Of a DNA stretch of 26,598 nucleotides, positions 9,701 to 17,598 are shown one piece after another. Source of the stretch: a virus. Location: IMG/VR virus record IMGVR_UViG_3300020731_000073, positions 1 through 26,598 of that record; one strand, 5' to 3'. Both the position numbers and the translations under genes were made by a program. The notes under the pieces are model-generated. The model did no database searches. It was not told the origin of the DNA and was given only the letters and a program-made list of their open reading frames with translations. The stretch's first letter is position 1. Each line of letters begins with the position of its first letter.

Positions 9701-10390
9701 CTTGGTGTCTAGTGCCGCTAAGTGAATCGGTGTTCCGGCACTATAGATAGACCCTACGGTTATTCCTGCTGGCAAGTTGATAACAGCAGACGGAGTGCTA
9801 CCTGTGTTGGAGTTGTAGGTAATGTTGTAGGCCGTAAATGTCGCCGTGCCTATGGTGAAAGTAAAAGGGGCGGAAACTGGCAACTGGTGGGTTGGGTTAA
9901 AAGTGATTGTGGTGTCGCTAGAAGCAGTAGCCAACGAAAGGCGGCCGATTTCTGGCAAGGCAAAGTAGTTTGGATTAGCCAAAATAGCGGTCGCTGTTGG
10001 CGTAGAGGGGTTGTCGGTTCCCGAAACAGCAGAAGTCACGGTAAATGCCGTTTGTGTCGCGCTCGCAATCGTAAAAGTTCCGTTAAAGCCAGAAACGGCA
10101 GAACCAATAATTGTCACCGATTGACCGGCTACGAAAGAGTTGATAGCCGTGTAGGTGACTACTGTTCCACTACCAGAAATGCCCGTGATAGTTGTTCCGT
10201 TATTGAGGAACGGTGGAAAGATATCGGGGTATGAGGTGGGGAATCCGTAGCGACTCTCTACAACGATGCTCTCATCGCCAGCAGCCGAAGCGTAGGAGAG
10301 TTTGGTGTTGATATTGGGCTGACCGTTATTGCCGGTTGTGAGCCACGGCTTGTCGAAATCTAGGTAGGCGTCAGTGGTGATTGATGGCAT
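3740..10390 (-). CDS. Giant minor tail protein with FN3-like and repeated beta modules
   Basis: This 2216-residue protein is the largest in the window. The start follows an AGAGGA ribosome site. Most of it is Ser/Thr/Gly-rich beta sequence. A GQ-V-I-G module (near FVAGQSVTIIG) lies near the N-terminus. A domain around 7600-8500 contains DEDPQNGWEVRVFDETTYQ and looks fibronectin-III-like. A lysine-rich patch, KKSKKK, is encoded around 7000. Two G-x-G-I-x-x-G-T modules are encoded around 5470-5660 and 6020-6290. Near the C-terminus is another FN3-like stretch (SYTVKIDRTEDNGTNWTTL). The last 130 residues, with SSSDVTLRFPILVQNKV and PYRELVIDTVEAAPPGYGYT, resemble distal-tail/tip attachment domains. 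It lies between the tape measure region and the hub gene, so it is likely a tail-tip or side-fibre protein for host contact. The exact role is inferred. Confidence 0.72.
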   Translation of the reverse strand: MPSITTDAYLDFDKPWLTTGNNGQPNINTKLSYASAAGDESIVVESRYGFPTSYPDIFPPFLNNGTTITGISGSGTVVTYTAINSFVAGQSVTIIGSAVSGFNGTFTIASATQTAFTVTSAVSGTDNPSTPTATAILANPNYFALPEIGRLSLATASSDTTITFNPTHQLPVSAPFTFTIGTATFTAYNITYNSNTGSTPSAVINLPAGITVGSIYSAGTPIHLAALDTKSSYTSLEVPRFFLTGTGINFMGNGQNYSYLPVSPLPYSIAVDTPLTIRQGLFYQDLIVRNGGLATDAQAGSTVINVANSKFTATVTTASTLTITASSASYLAGNLFVGQQIFASGSDTAIGTISAISATSINPVLTITVSTSLGTVGSSYTYYSAFYAFYNYNATNFGTNGVVNSAFNQSGNTDAVGAIISVQLAQPLSPGDFLVLLESYTATTSGSTAISTTPTTITLTAPPTNWLNSGTFSVIINKVAKEVFYTGISGSTLTGVSVTSGSFTIPSGATLTTVFSQLLEVDKAATVRSKLVSVKSFQPNYAYNASSTIVKTYELSIDTGNLQEKIYPVSAPVSLNADNISGPYQVLLGTQMANSHTAGSQVLWYQMPQNPNIADICYRPDLNQFQMYDGLGWRYARVQSVQPIYTMLGANGGLDKELFSLYDPINKTETQQDTFTNNSSVAYTTHFGSLFGNDPNNVEWTHDVLSRVQMHIQAAVPPGKQVAFRSLGMHIVFRSAPSVDDVLIKPTDTVTFSAGETPAIGWKYSDFDEDPQNGWEVRVFDETTYQSAGFSPNTSTPVWSKIGNDDSTQVLIDSSIGFKDNTLYYAYVRVSKSFQNASWFGDWNVKHFLVDPAQPQLPMMAVYSDGDNAINHLIVQSSDNLLSSDNADFPTSTGNWQTTSADSAGTKVSLGAMATHISTKLDKTKIYSQLPVGTDAKLGTAITTTSQVGNITINGAGLPVSGTFWVNIGGTVDANTGLVSGGENVLLQTVSQTATSGVYSIQARNYPVPSGPTGTSLSTHALNENVSFGLQSPVYHGSTAKMSWTEKIEHTTKKPEYSYVQTGAGSAAQPVRFQILKGNSKEHPLKVMIYDPHHAFYAPGQGTGKKINVYYTHFTVAQLAVSGTGGKKSKKKLKTTTKVVQSNLYEVATIASVHAAGPEVKGGWIDFGVTTADAIGFRNLVSTSPIKYQYQNLRTVPIRMTNSSAASLFDRTNGCSTQALIKAGTQVRFVNGSSKMTATLSADWHGPNVPLGTRGDTSFSIKPIGNGWNFQKFGTKSTGPLSSSSFKIPSGTQIQVYQAVVPSPNKIVYFEKNTIGQGEFKGLYTSVGDYLESANLTIGGTAGTGFNKLTGAKVEISYTLKNFEHILQLISPTGTGYTVPFTSGTTANTTGKIFQSVTLTGTATANQYQGWAIRGDGIEPGTRITSNTTTSGGTFAVTLSNPGNVLYSTPASTTATNLSPNIALSSPSYNLTPPAITPVTVTPAGSRIVYVGTFQPKADFPQYTPVFISAPTKFTSSEELLNPLILQPSVPTTGAAGTTEIGIYDGLSWSSANSASVTPSGWYGLAGFVQSINSTYFALNAASASGTTFTLSTTAPAGLLTGMTINGSGISAGTKITGIAGDNVTLTLSQPVSTTAPLVSTTAGYIAYSVPTFNAFIDWYDEAGNFISTSNGKTHYDPTSPIATTADFGVQVCNVGLDLNSNPNSTSDKAFYPQAIVAQAPSQVVVATNATFAYSTGTTTQGTFSLPSPTTLAINAGTTLTTGQGVQVVTIGNTPIGSSTILARVTAQPQSPTSLYINATRACPRLQLANVVPGDIYALSNVMFQAVTPPLPIDGTASNYTVLNSAIPTISAACDPTIGTGTSLAVPASTPMDGAQTLWVLDPTNDKGTRELKLGADLPNFTATLTEPTFIGAKFVNLSNVDDLADSGQIVLDYGNSNEETVIIDAANWDGSLTVPLTTPIWYVHASGSLATATAAGLATEVLTPQAIGTNVAAITWNNSGWLNEANDSYTVKIDRTEDNGTNWTTLRKAKNLPISAAGVAYVDDYECSPSKNIYYRVQATSTNNDSTTPVAGLTSPSLGPTQLTVNSWWISSSSDVTLRFPILVQNKVEESQKHPVGIFYPLGSSRPYTIAGVVQGRDSKLTVIWENEAEWPNFLNLLNTGETLILIDPVEAERRYVFIQTDVQVTHYASTQPYRELVIDTVEAAPPGYGYTYGS

Positions 10391-10398
10391 AGGGTCCT

Positions 10399-13300
10399 CT
10401 AGATATTCTGCGCTATCAATGCCGTAGATGATGTCGCACTAGTTGTAGTGCTTGTATCTGGCGAGCCAATAACAGGGGTATCCGCACCGTGGTCGTTCGT
10501 TAGCGGATTGGTGTAGCAAAGGATATTTGGGGTGAAAATAGGCTCACCGGCGTAGTGGTCGAATCGGAAAGTGTTGCCGGGAACCAAATCCCAAACGATA
10601 GGAACATTGTTTAGCGAGCCATCCACGCCGACATACGAGCCCGAAAGCAAAACGGCTTCTTGGGTCTTGCCCGTTCCAATAATCGCCACGCTCACATCGT
10701 TGGCGATATCAGCAGTTAGGTTCATAATATTGCTCGAAAATGTGACATTCTCGACTCCACTAATAGTGGCGTTGTTAGAGATAGAGATTATTCCAGCAGT
10801 GGGTAGCCCGGTAGATGCGACTACATAAGGTGCAACGACAGAAGTGACTACAGAACCGCTAGGGATTCCCGTTCCCTGAACCAACATACCTACGATTACG
10901 CCCGTGACTGACCCATAGGTGTTCGCGCCAGCCAAAGTCGCAAGTTGGTTGCCTCCGCTAGAGAGCGTGAGGTTTAGGGATACCGAAGTTTGGGCTGGTG
11001 CTGGGCTTGCGATAAACGAGGTGGAGACTCCACCCATCACATCTGAATAGAGGCTTGAGGTGTAGCGAGAGCCAATCTGGTCAGCGTTGAGGGCTTCCAA
11101 ATCAGCAGCCGTATTCGACCCAATCCAACGCTGTCCGAGGATATAAGAGCCGACTGTAGTTCCGGCTAAGTGAACGCCACCGATAGTTCCATTCTGTAGT
11201 GAGACTACGCCGCTACCCGTTCCATCGTAGTTTGCTGCTGAAAGCGAAGAGCCGAGTGGGATAGTCCAAGCAAGGTAGAAAGGATTGGTGTTTCCATTGG
11301 CAAGCGTTGGCGACTGCTCGACTTCCCATAGATAGATGTAGTTCTGACTATCACCGTTGTAATAGGCGTTTTGTGCTGGTGCGTAGTTATCTAAGGAAGA
11401 GTTGTTGATGTAGAAAGAGTTGGTGCTATCTGTTGGGATACCAGTCACCTGCCAATACGGCGTTGGCCCTGAAGTCAAAACACTAGTATTCCAGCGCGCA
11501 CCCTCGCCACGGAAAGTTAGGTAAAGGCTCTTGCCACTATTAGTCGCTTGGGTATAGAGGCTAGAGATAGTGGAGTTGTTATCGCAGGTCACTAACGCCG
11601 GTGCTGATATGACGGTGGCGGTCCAAGTCGTGCTAGTCGTGCTAATAGGATTACTTACATAACCTATTAAAGCCGTGGTGTCGACATAGGTGAGGTAGCA
11701 AGTGCTAGATGTGACCCCAGCGCCAGACAAGAGAAGTACGCCCGTGCCAGAAATCATATTGCTTAGAGTTTGTGCGTCTGATGAGGATAGGTTTATCAAC
11801 TCATAGTTAGTGACTGGTTGGCCGTGGCGGTCGATAATCGTATTGGCATACCCTGTTGCTTGGAAATTAAACGGTGAGGTGATACCCGTAGTACTCACTA
11901 GCGAAATGCTTACGAACGAGGCTACCGGCGTTGAGCGATAAGTATCAATCGTTCCGGTGAAAATAAGGTTTTTTAGATATGGATAGAACCATATGTTTGA
12001 GCCTGTGCTTCCATAGAAACCATTTGTTTCATCTCCAAGCGAAACCATATTGGCTGTTCCTGTTAGTGCGCTCGGCGTTGTTGTGGATGTCGTGGCAACG
12101 ACAAAGTTGGTGCTAGTAGTGGAGACAATCTGGTAAATACCCGCATATAAGGAACCAGATATATTTACAGAAACCGTTTGACCCGCCTTAAAAGAGTTGG
12201 TGGCGTTAAAGGTGAGTTGTCCGCCCGAATAGGTGACACTAGTGATGTTCGCTTTCGTTCCGATAGAGTTCGCACCTAGAGGTGATGGGTCAATAGAGGA
12301 ATAGTAAGGGGGCGTTGGGCCTAAGACTACGGAGTAGGTGTTATTTCCCGGTGTGGTGACTATGCCCTTGTAGCGTTGGTCGCCATCCGAGAGCATAATG
12401 ACATCTCCTACCGACACGGTTTCCGATGGGCCAGTACCAGAATAGGAAAGGGGTTGTGCGAGGGTTGAGTTTGTAGCAATAACAAACGAAGCAGGTGAAT
12501 ACGAAGTAGGTAAATTGACTGCGGAGATTTCGCTAGAGAGGATTTGCGCTCCCAAACCAGAGTTCGTGGCACTAAGCACATAAACATTTTGATTTACGAT
12601 AGCCGTGATAGGTGCGGTGACTGTTCCGGCGACTGTTGGTGCGCCGACCGTTGAGGTGAAAGTAAAGGTTAGGGCAGAGGTGTTGATAGCCGTAATCGTG
12701 TTAGTTCCCTGAAGCGTTGCCGTTCCAGCACTAAGGGTCGCACCTACCTGTGGTGGCTGACCCGTGTAAGTTCCCATTAGCGAGCCAGCAGAGACATTGA
12801 GGGTTGATGACCTAGTGGCCCAAGAAGATACGCCGATAGTGGTTGCCGACGAAGTGGTTGACACAACAACGGAGTTGACCGTTCCAATAGCCAAGTCTGC
12901 TGAAACGCTAGAAGCAAAGATAGGTGTGTAAACAGTTAGCGTTGAGGTAGTGCTTACGGTCGCCGTTGTGTTGATAACAAGGTTGCCCTGCGTTGCCGTA
13001 GTAGCCGTTCCGACTACAGAAGCAAAGTAGTTTTGGATAGTTCCCACCGTGTTAAAGAACGATGCTGAAACCTTGTTGCCGCCCATAATCGTTCCTACGG
13101 GCTCGTAGGTTTCCAAAGTAGAAGCCGTTGCTACAACGGTGTTGCTACCAGAGGTGGCAGTGACGGAGAAAGTCGCCGTGAGGTTTAACCAGTTTGCCAC
13201 TATTGGGTTTTGGAAAGAAAGGGTTGTGTAAGTTCCCGAAATAGGCAAAGTTGCGGTCGTGCTAGTGACCCCACTAATAAGACCTAAGTAGTCGCCCTTG

Positions 13301-13986
13301 GCATCAAAAACCATTTGGCCGGGTTGCCACGAGCCGACTAGTGGTGTGTTCCCATTGGGGCCGCTATTAAAGACCGAGATTTGCGTTGAGGTTGTGGAAA
13401 CCACATAGTCGTATGTCCAATCGGGAACGATTCCCGTGATTTCAGCAGTAGGCGTTCCGCCCGAACAAGTAAAGTAAAGGCCTTGATTCATTTCGTTTCC
13501 CACATTGTATGGAGAAGAAATAACGGAAGAGTTTGTAAAGTTTGCATTGGTAATTGACTGCGTGATAGGGATTTGACCGGCCGAACCCACAGTTCCCCAC
13601 TCTGAATAAAAAGCAGGGGAGTTCTGCTGACTGTCGCCTTCCAAAACAACGACTTTTTGTGTAGCGGCGAAACCACTCGTGTCACTTACATAGATAAAGC
13701 CATCGCCGGTGTAGGTGTAGTTTTTGGCCGCTAAATACCAAGCACCACTTGGCACATAGGCGTATGGGGCTACTTGCGTATCTTGCGAAAGGCTTGTAAG
13801 GCTTGTAAAGAGTTTGGTGAGGTTATCTACGTGGACTTGGTAGATATTGGTATCAGCAGTTCTGATTGCCGTACAACTAAGGCGAGTTGTGTCGTTTTGT
13901 GCCGTTGCCCCATCGGGCGCGCCATTGATTACCCAATATCTAGGGTCGATATTTGCTGAAGTCGGAGTGGCGGTCAGAGTCTTCAT
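10399..13986 (-). CDS. Large Ser/Thr-rich beta minor tail protein
   Basis: This 1195-residue protein follows the tape measure gene and precedes the 2216-residue protein by only 8 bases. It starts MKTLTATPTSANIDPRYWVI, with an AGGG ribosome site upstream. The first 150 residues look like a folded domain (IYQVHVDNLTKLFTSL, PYAYVPSGAWYLAAKNYTY). Much of the middle is low-complexity Thr/Ser/Val beta sequence. It carries the same GQ-V-x-V/I module as the next protein (SFKAGQTVSVNISG, encoded about 12030-12265) and a GTGIPSGSVVTSV module near the C-terminus (about 10740-10960). No enzymatic motif is visible. Position argues for a tail-tip or decoration protein. I cannot assign a named family. Confidence 0.68.
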   Translation of the reverse strand: MKTLTATPTSANIDPRYWVINGAPDGATAQNDTTRLSCTAIRTADTNIYQVHVDNLTKLFTSLTSLSQDTQVAPYAYVPSGAWYLAAKNYTYTGDGFIYVSDTSGFAATQKVVVLEGDSQQNSPAFYSEWGTVGSAGQIPITQSITNANFTNSSVISSPYNVGNEMNQGLYFTCSGGTPTAEITGIVPDWTYDYVVSTTSTQISVFNSGPNGNTPLVGSWQPGQMVFDAKGDYLGLISGVTSTTATLPISGTYTTLSFQNPIVANWLNLTATFSVTATSGSNTVVATASTLETYEPVGTIMGGNKVSASFFNTVGTIQNYFASVVGTATTATQGNLVINTTATVSTTSTLTVYTPIFASSVSADLAIGTVNSVVVSTTSSATTIGVSSWATRSSTLNVSAGSLMGTYTGQPPQVGATLSAGTATLQGTNTITAINTSALTFTFTSTVGAPTVAGTVTAPITAIVNQNVYVLSATNSGLGAQILSSEISAVNLPTSYSPASFVIATNSTLAQPLSYSGTGPSETVSVGDVIMLSDGDQRYKGIVTTPGNNTYSVVLGPTPPYYSSIDPSPLGANSIGTKANITSVTYSGGQLTFNATNSFKAGQTVSVNISGSLYAGIYQIVSTTSTNFVVATTSTTTPSALTGTANMVSLGDETNGFYGSTGSNIWFYPYLKNLIFTGTIDTYRSTPVASFVSISLVSTTGITSPFNFQATGYANTIIDRHGQPVTNYELINLSSSDAQTLSNMISGTGVLLLSGAGVTSSTCYLTYVDTTALIGYVSNPISTTSTTWTATVISAPALVTCDNNSTISSLYTQATNSGKSLYLTFRGEGARWNTSVLTSGPTPYWQVTGIPTDSTNSFYINNSSLDNYAPAQNAYYNGDSQNYIYLWEVEQSPTLANGNTNPFYLAWTIPLGSSLSAANYDGTGSGVVSLQNGTIGGVHLAGTTVGSYILGQRWIGSNTAADLEALNADQIGSRYTSSLYSDVMGGVSTSFIASPAPAQTSVSLNLTLSSGGNQLATLAGANTYGSVTGVIVGMLVQGTGIPSGSVVTSVVAPYVVASTGLPTAGIISISNNATISGVENVTFSSNIMNLTADIANDVSVAIIGTGKTQEAVLLSGSYVGVDGSLNNVPIVWDLVPGNTFRFDHYAGEPIFTPNILCYTNPLTNDHGADTPVIGSPDTSTTTSATSSTALIAQNI

Positions 13987-14018
13987 TAGAACCCTACTCT
14001 ATCGCTAGTTTGGAAGAA

Positions 14019-17006
14019 TTAACGACCTAAAGAGCGTAATTGCCTGTGAAGTTCCTTAAATTGGTCATCAACATAGGTCTTGACTTCCCTGCCAACAGTC
14101 TTATCCATATTGCCGTGAACTTGGATGGTAAAAGCACCGGGGGCAATATGAACGACCGTTTCACCACGCCCAACGGCATTAGATGCACGCCCGTTTAGTG
14201 CTCGACCCGCCTGAACGCCCATAATGTGCACATTCAGCGCACCACCAGTAAAGGTCATCTTGTTGAGTTGGCCGATATTTGGGGTTGAGGGCTTGCTAGA
14301 GCCGCCACCACCAAACAGACCACCAAAGAATCCACCAATAGCACTAACCGCGCCACCGACTAAGTGGGCCGCGCCCTTAGCGATATTCGCAGCACCAGTG
14401 ACTAGGTGTTTGCCGACATTGAGAACAGCGTGACCAACGTGCGCGCTGAACTTGACATATGACTTGGCGACATCTTTTACGCCATTAAACAAGTGACCTG
14501 CTTCTTTGCTCGCCCACTTGCCGACATCTTTGGCCCCATTCCAAAGGTGATGTGCTGTGGTTGAGACAAAGTGGTTGATTTGTTTGTGCCACTTGATATA
14601 GGCCGCTGTCGCTGCAGCAACGGCTACGGAGACACCGAGAGTCTCTGGTCCGAGAGCCGCACCTGCTTCCATAGTTCCCGCAACTTCAGCACCAGTCGCC
14701 GCTTCGCCGCCCAGAGCCTCCGCACCACCGCCGCCAAACAGTCTGCCGACAAGGTTCTTACCCATAGAAACGAGGTTCTTCGCTTTACTAGCGAGGCCCC
14801 TGCCTTTCTTTAGGTCATCGATTAATGACTTGCCCTTTTTGACATCGTTCTCGACCGTCTTTAGGGGGTTGGAACTATTGCCCCCACCACCACCCATACC
14901 GCCTGACTGAATAGTGGAGATTAGGTTGTTGATTGCGTCAATTAGGTTGTTGGTAGCAGATAGTTGGTTATCGGCATTATCCGAGGCTTGACCAGCCCCA
15001 CTAACACCAAAGAGGTTGCCAGCAACGCCGAAGAAGCCCTTAAACAAGCCTTTCCAGCGGCCTTTCTTTGCCTCTTCACCAGCATCCTTAAAAAGAGTTT
15101 TGCCGAGATTGGAGTCAGCGATTTTCTCGAAGTATGAGGTTTTCTTCTTGAGTTCTTCTGCGCGCTTAGCCCAGTGAGCAGCCATAAATCCGCCGTGTTC
15201 GGCTTTCTGCTCATACGCCTTGATTTTCGCTGCGCGCTCAACTGCTGAAATGTCGGCTCGGTTGTTGAGCAAGCGACCCAAACGAGAACCGGCGGTCATT
15301 GGGTTGCCCTTGGCATCTGTCATTCCCCTATTTTGGAAGAACTGCTTAAAGAGCGAACCGGTCTTACGCAGTGTGCCACCAAGACTAAGAACCTTGCCCG
15401 ATAGAAGCGTGATGCTTTCCATAGCCATCTTGATTGGCGTGAGGAAGAGGTTTCGGGTGAACCAAGCGGCCGCCAAAATAGCAATCGCTTCGGTAAGACC
15501 CTTGTTCCCGGTAATCCAACCAATCAACTTGCTGATTGCGTTTATGATAATAAGAATTGCTGGCGTTAGTGCGACTAATAGTTTCGCCCAGATTTGGAGA
15601 ATCTTTACGAGTGCTGGCCCCGCAGCAATAAAGATAGGCGCTAGGGCAACCATTAGGTTTGCGACTGCTGTTGCTACGGCAGGAAGAATAGGCGCTAGCG
15701 TTGCGATTACCTTTACAAAACCCTGAAGCATCGCATTGAGTTGGCCGTTTTTCACCATTTTTGTAAAGGCATCGGCTATGGCTTTTACACCAACCATAAG
15801 GCTCTTGCTTACCGCTCCACCCATAGCATTAAAGATTCCGGCGAGGGTCTTCATATCTTTACTCGTTCCGATAATCTTATCCAAAGCCTTTGCCAATGGG
15901 GTGAAAATGTCGTTTGCTAACGTAAAGAACGGCGTAATCATTTGCAACAATACGGGAAGCAAGTTATTTACAAATAAGTCAACAAGAGGTTTAACCACTT
16001 GGAAGATAGTTCCAAGTTCGTTTCCCAATGAACCTAATACCGCCCCAAGAGCAGCACCCGCACTTTGGAAAAGTGGCATAAGTGCTGTCACTACGGTTCC
16101 GAGAGAAGTTGCTAGTGCCTTAAAGAACGGCAACAATCCCTGACCAATAGTTGTATAAATAATTTGGAAATCGTTTTTCAGCATCTCAATAGGCGAAGTT
16201 GCCACTTGAGCCGTGTTCTTAACGTGGTTGTTGATATCCACGAGAAGTTGTTGCTGGGCTGCGTAAAGACCATTGGTTGATTCCAAAGTCTTGATTCGCA
16301 TCTGTTCCGATTGCGACAGGGTGAATCCGTAGCGAGCCATAGCACTCATACGCTGCATCGGGTTCGCTAAAGTTCGGGTCAGCATACGAGCCGAAGAAGC
16401 AACCGAACCGCCGTGACCGCCACCCATTACCTCCGACAGGTTGATGGCGTCGGTAATCATAAGTTGCATATTTTGGCGAATGCCGTGTAGCGGTTGACCT
16501 GCCGCGCCTAAAGCACCTTTCACCGTTGGGCCGGTCGAAACCAACTTGGCGATATCGGTGTTAGTTAGAGCAAGAGTCTGCGCTTGGGTGATTTGCGCTC
16601 GGTTTACGCCCGTCTGAACAGAGAGGTAGTTTGATTGGTTGGCAAGCATTTTGGAATAGAACGCAGCACTCCAGTTGCCAGCAGCCTTTTGCTGGTCAAA
16701 TGTCTGCTTGGTCATACTTAGGTTGTATTGACTAGCAAGACCTTGGTTTGTTAAGAGGTTTGCTTGTACGGCCTGAACTTGCTCAAGTTGAGAAGCCGAA
16801 TCAACGGCTTTCTCAAACATTGTGCTAAGACCGATAATTCCAATCGTGCTTTTGATGAACTCACCGGCACGGCGGAACTCTTCTGTAATTTTTTCAGCAG
16901 CGACGTGCGCAGAATCCGTAGCCTGTGAAAGCGCGGTCTTCATAGAGGATGTGTCGGCTAAAAACCGTGCGCGGATGTCCATATTTCCGCCTTCGCCCAT
17001 ACTCAT
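14019..17006 (-). CDS. Tape measure protein
   Basis: This 995-residue protein sits right after the frameshifted tail chaperone, the standard place for the tape measure. It begins with an alpha-helical region (MDIRARFLADTSSMKTALSQ) typical of tape measures. Central hydrophobic segments are at about residues 285-345 and 440-520 (for example LVVALTPAILIIINAI-type runs), then come a charged helix (AKIKAYEQKAEHGG) and a Gly-rich zone. The C-terminal 60 residues end FKELHRQLRSLGR. At about 0.15 nm per residue it predicts a tail near 150 nm. The start at 17006 has a good GAGGTGA site 4 bases upstream; in-frame ATGs at 17000 and 16982 are possible alternatives. No clear peptidase or transglycosylase domain is seen. 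Confidence 0.9.
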   Translation of the reverse strand: MSMGEGGNMDIRARFLADTSSMKTALSQATDSAHVAAEKITEEFRRAGEFIKSTIGIIGLSTMFEKAVDSASQLEQVQAVQANLLTNQGLASQYNLSMTKQTFDQQKAAGNWSAAFYSKMLANQSNYLSVQTGVNRAQITQAQTLALTNTDIAKLVSTGPTVKGALGAAGQPLHGIRQNMQLMITDAINLSEVMGGGHGGSVASSARMLTRTLANPMQRMSAMARYGFTLSQSEQMRIKTLESTNGLYAAQQQLLVDINNHVKNTAQVATSPIEMLKNDFQIIYTTIGQGLLPFFKALATSLGTVVTALMPLFQSAGAALGAVLGSLGNELGTIFQVVKPLVDLFVNNLLPVLLQMITPFFTLANDIFTPLAKALDKIIGTSKDMKTLAGIFNAMGGAVSKSLMVGVKAIADAFTKMVKNGQLNAMLQGFVKVIATLAPILPAVATAVANLMVALAPIFIAAGPALVKILQIWAKLLVALTPAILIIINAISKLIGWITGNKGLTEAIAILAAAWFTRNLFLTPIKMAMESITLLSGKVLSLGGTLRKTGSLFKQFFQNRGMTDAKGNPMTAGSRLGRLLNNRADISAVERAAKIKAYEQKAEHGGFMAAHWAKRAEELKKKTSYFEKIADSNLGKTLFKDAGEEAKKGRWKGLFKGFFGVAGNLFGVSGAGQASDNADNQLSATNNLIDAINNLISTIQSGGMGGGGGNSSNPLKTVENDVKKGKSLIDDLKKGRGLASKAKNLVSMGKNLVGRLFGGGGAEALGGEAATGAEVAGTMEAGAALGPETLGVSVAVAAATAAYIKWHKQINHFVSTTAHHLWNGAKDVGKWASKEAGHLFNGVKDVAKSYVKFSAHVGHAVLNVGKHLVTGAANIAKGAAHLVGGAVSAIGGFFGGLFGGGGSSKPSTPNIGQLNKMTFTGGALNVHIMGVQAGRALNGRASNAVGRGETVVHIAPGAFTIQVHGNMDKTVGREVKTYVDDQFKELHRQLRSLGR

Positions 17007-17031
17007 CTACTCACCTCGCTTTCCAAACTAG

Positions 17032-17570
17032 TTATTGTGTTTTATCCATCGCCTCTTGCTGCTCGTGATTCCTGATTTGCCATACTGCCTGCCACTCAAC
17101 CAATTCCATTGCTGAAAGTGGTTTGTGGGCGGGAGAACCATCAAGAAGTTCGCCAACTGTTCTCCCCAACTTTTCCGCTAGTTCGTAGAGGAAACGTCGT
17201 TCTGGGTTGGCGAAGATTCTTTTCCCGCTGCCTCAACAGCATCATCGGTCATTCCTGAAAGTCGCATAGCCGCTTGAGCAATAACTTCAATAGGGCCTGA
17301 AGACTTAGCCATTACAGCCTCACGGTCCGAGTCCAAGAACACACGCTCGCCCGTTGTGGGGTCGTAGGTGCACTGAAGAACGAGGTCTGGGAGAATCTGC
17401 TGAATATTGAATTGTCCGTTTACGCTGGTAGCGATAGCGTTATCAATCATTAGAGCGCGTGACTTAGCCGAAAGCGACTTGACTAGAACCTCGACACCCC
17501 ATTGTGGGATGGCAACGAGTTCTGATTCAATATCGTCAGCGGCGAAAATCTTTGCTGATAGTTCTGACAT
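17032..17570 (-). CDS. Tail assembly chaperone, -1 frameshift product (G-T type)
   Basis: Reading the 130-residue chaperone frame to the slippery GGGAAAA at 17226-17220 and shifting -1 gives a 179-residue fusion: 117 codons before the slip and 62 after. The new tail begins RIFANPERRFLYELAEKLG and contains RTVGELLDGS and MELVEWQAVWQ. This is the usual signature of the T domain (LA-LG-TV-ELL followed by EL-EW). It stops at TAA 17034-17032, 25 bases before the tape measure start. In lambda-like systems the longer form bridges tape measure and tube subunits during tail assembly. The open -1 frame, the canonical heptamer and the position together make the recoding very likely. Its efficiency is unknown. 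Confidence 0.88.
17178..17570 (-). CDS. Tail assembly chaperone, unshifted form (G-like)
   Basis: This 130-residue protein has an AGGAGA ribosome site before ATG 17570. It begins MSELSAKIFAADDIESELV, has a central IPQWGVEVLVKSLSAKSRA and QQILPDLVLQCTYDPTTGERVF, and ends in a helix (VIAQAAMRLSGM) before the slip site. This matches tail chaperones of siphoviruses that lie between the tube gene and the tape measure. The zero-frame stop is TAG at 17180-17178, only 13 codons after the slippery heptamer. Most ribosomes would make this short form, which acts as the main chaperone in lambda-type tail assembly. Confidence 0.87.
   Translation of the reverse strand: MSELSAKIFAADDIESELVAIPQWGVEVLVKSLSAKSRALMIDNAIATSVNGQFNIQQILPDLVLQCTYDPTTGERVFLDSDREAVMAKSSGPIEVIAQAAMRLSGMTDDAVEAAGKESSPTQNDVSSTN
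17220..17226 (-). promoter_or_regulatory. Programmed -1 ribosomal frameshift slippery site GGGAAAA
   Basis: On the minus strand the zero-frame codons are GCG GGA AAA GAA, so G GGA AAA is in exact X-XXY-YYZ phase. Slipping -1 opens a 62-codon frame with a typical chaperone T domain. Lambda uses the closely related GGGAAAG at the same place. Confidence 0.88.
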
Positions 17571-17598
17571 CTGTAAATCTCCTAACTAGGGTTTATCC

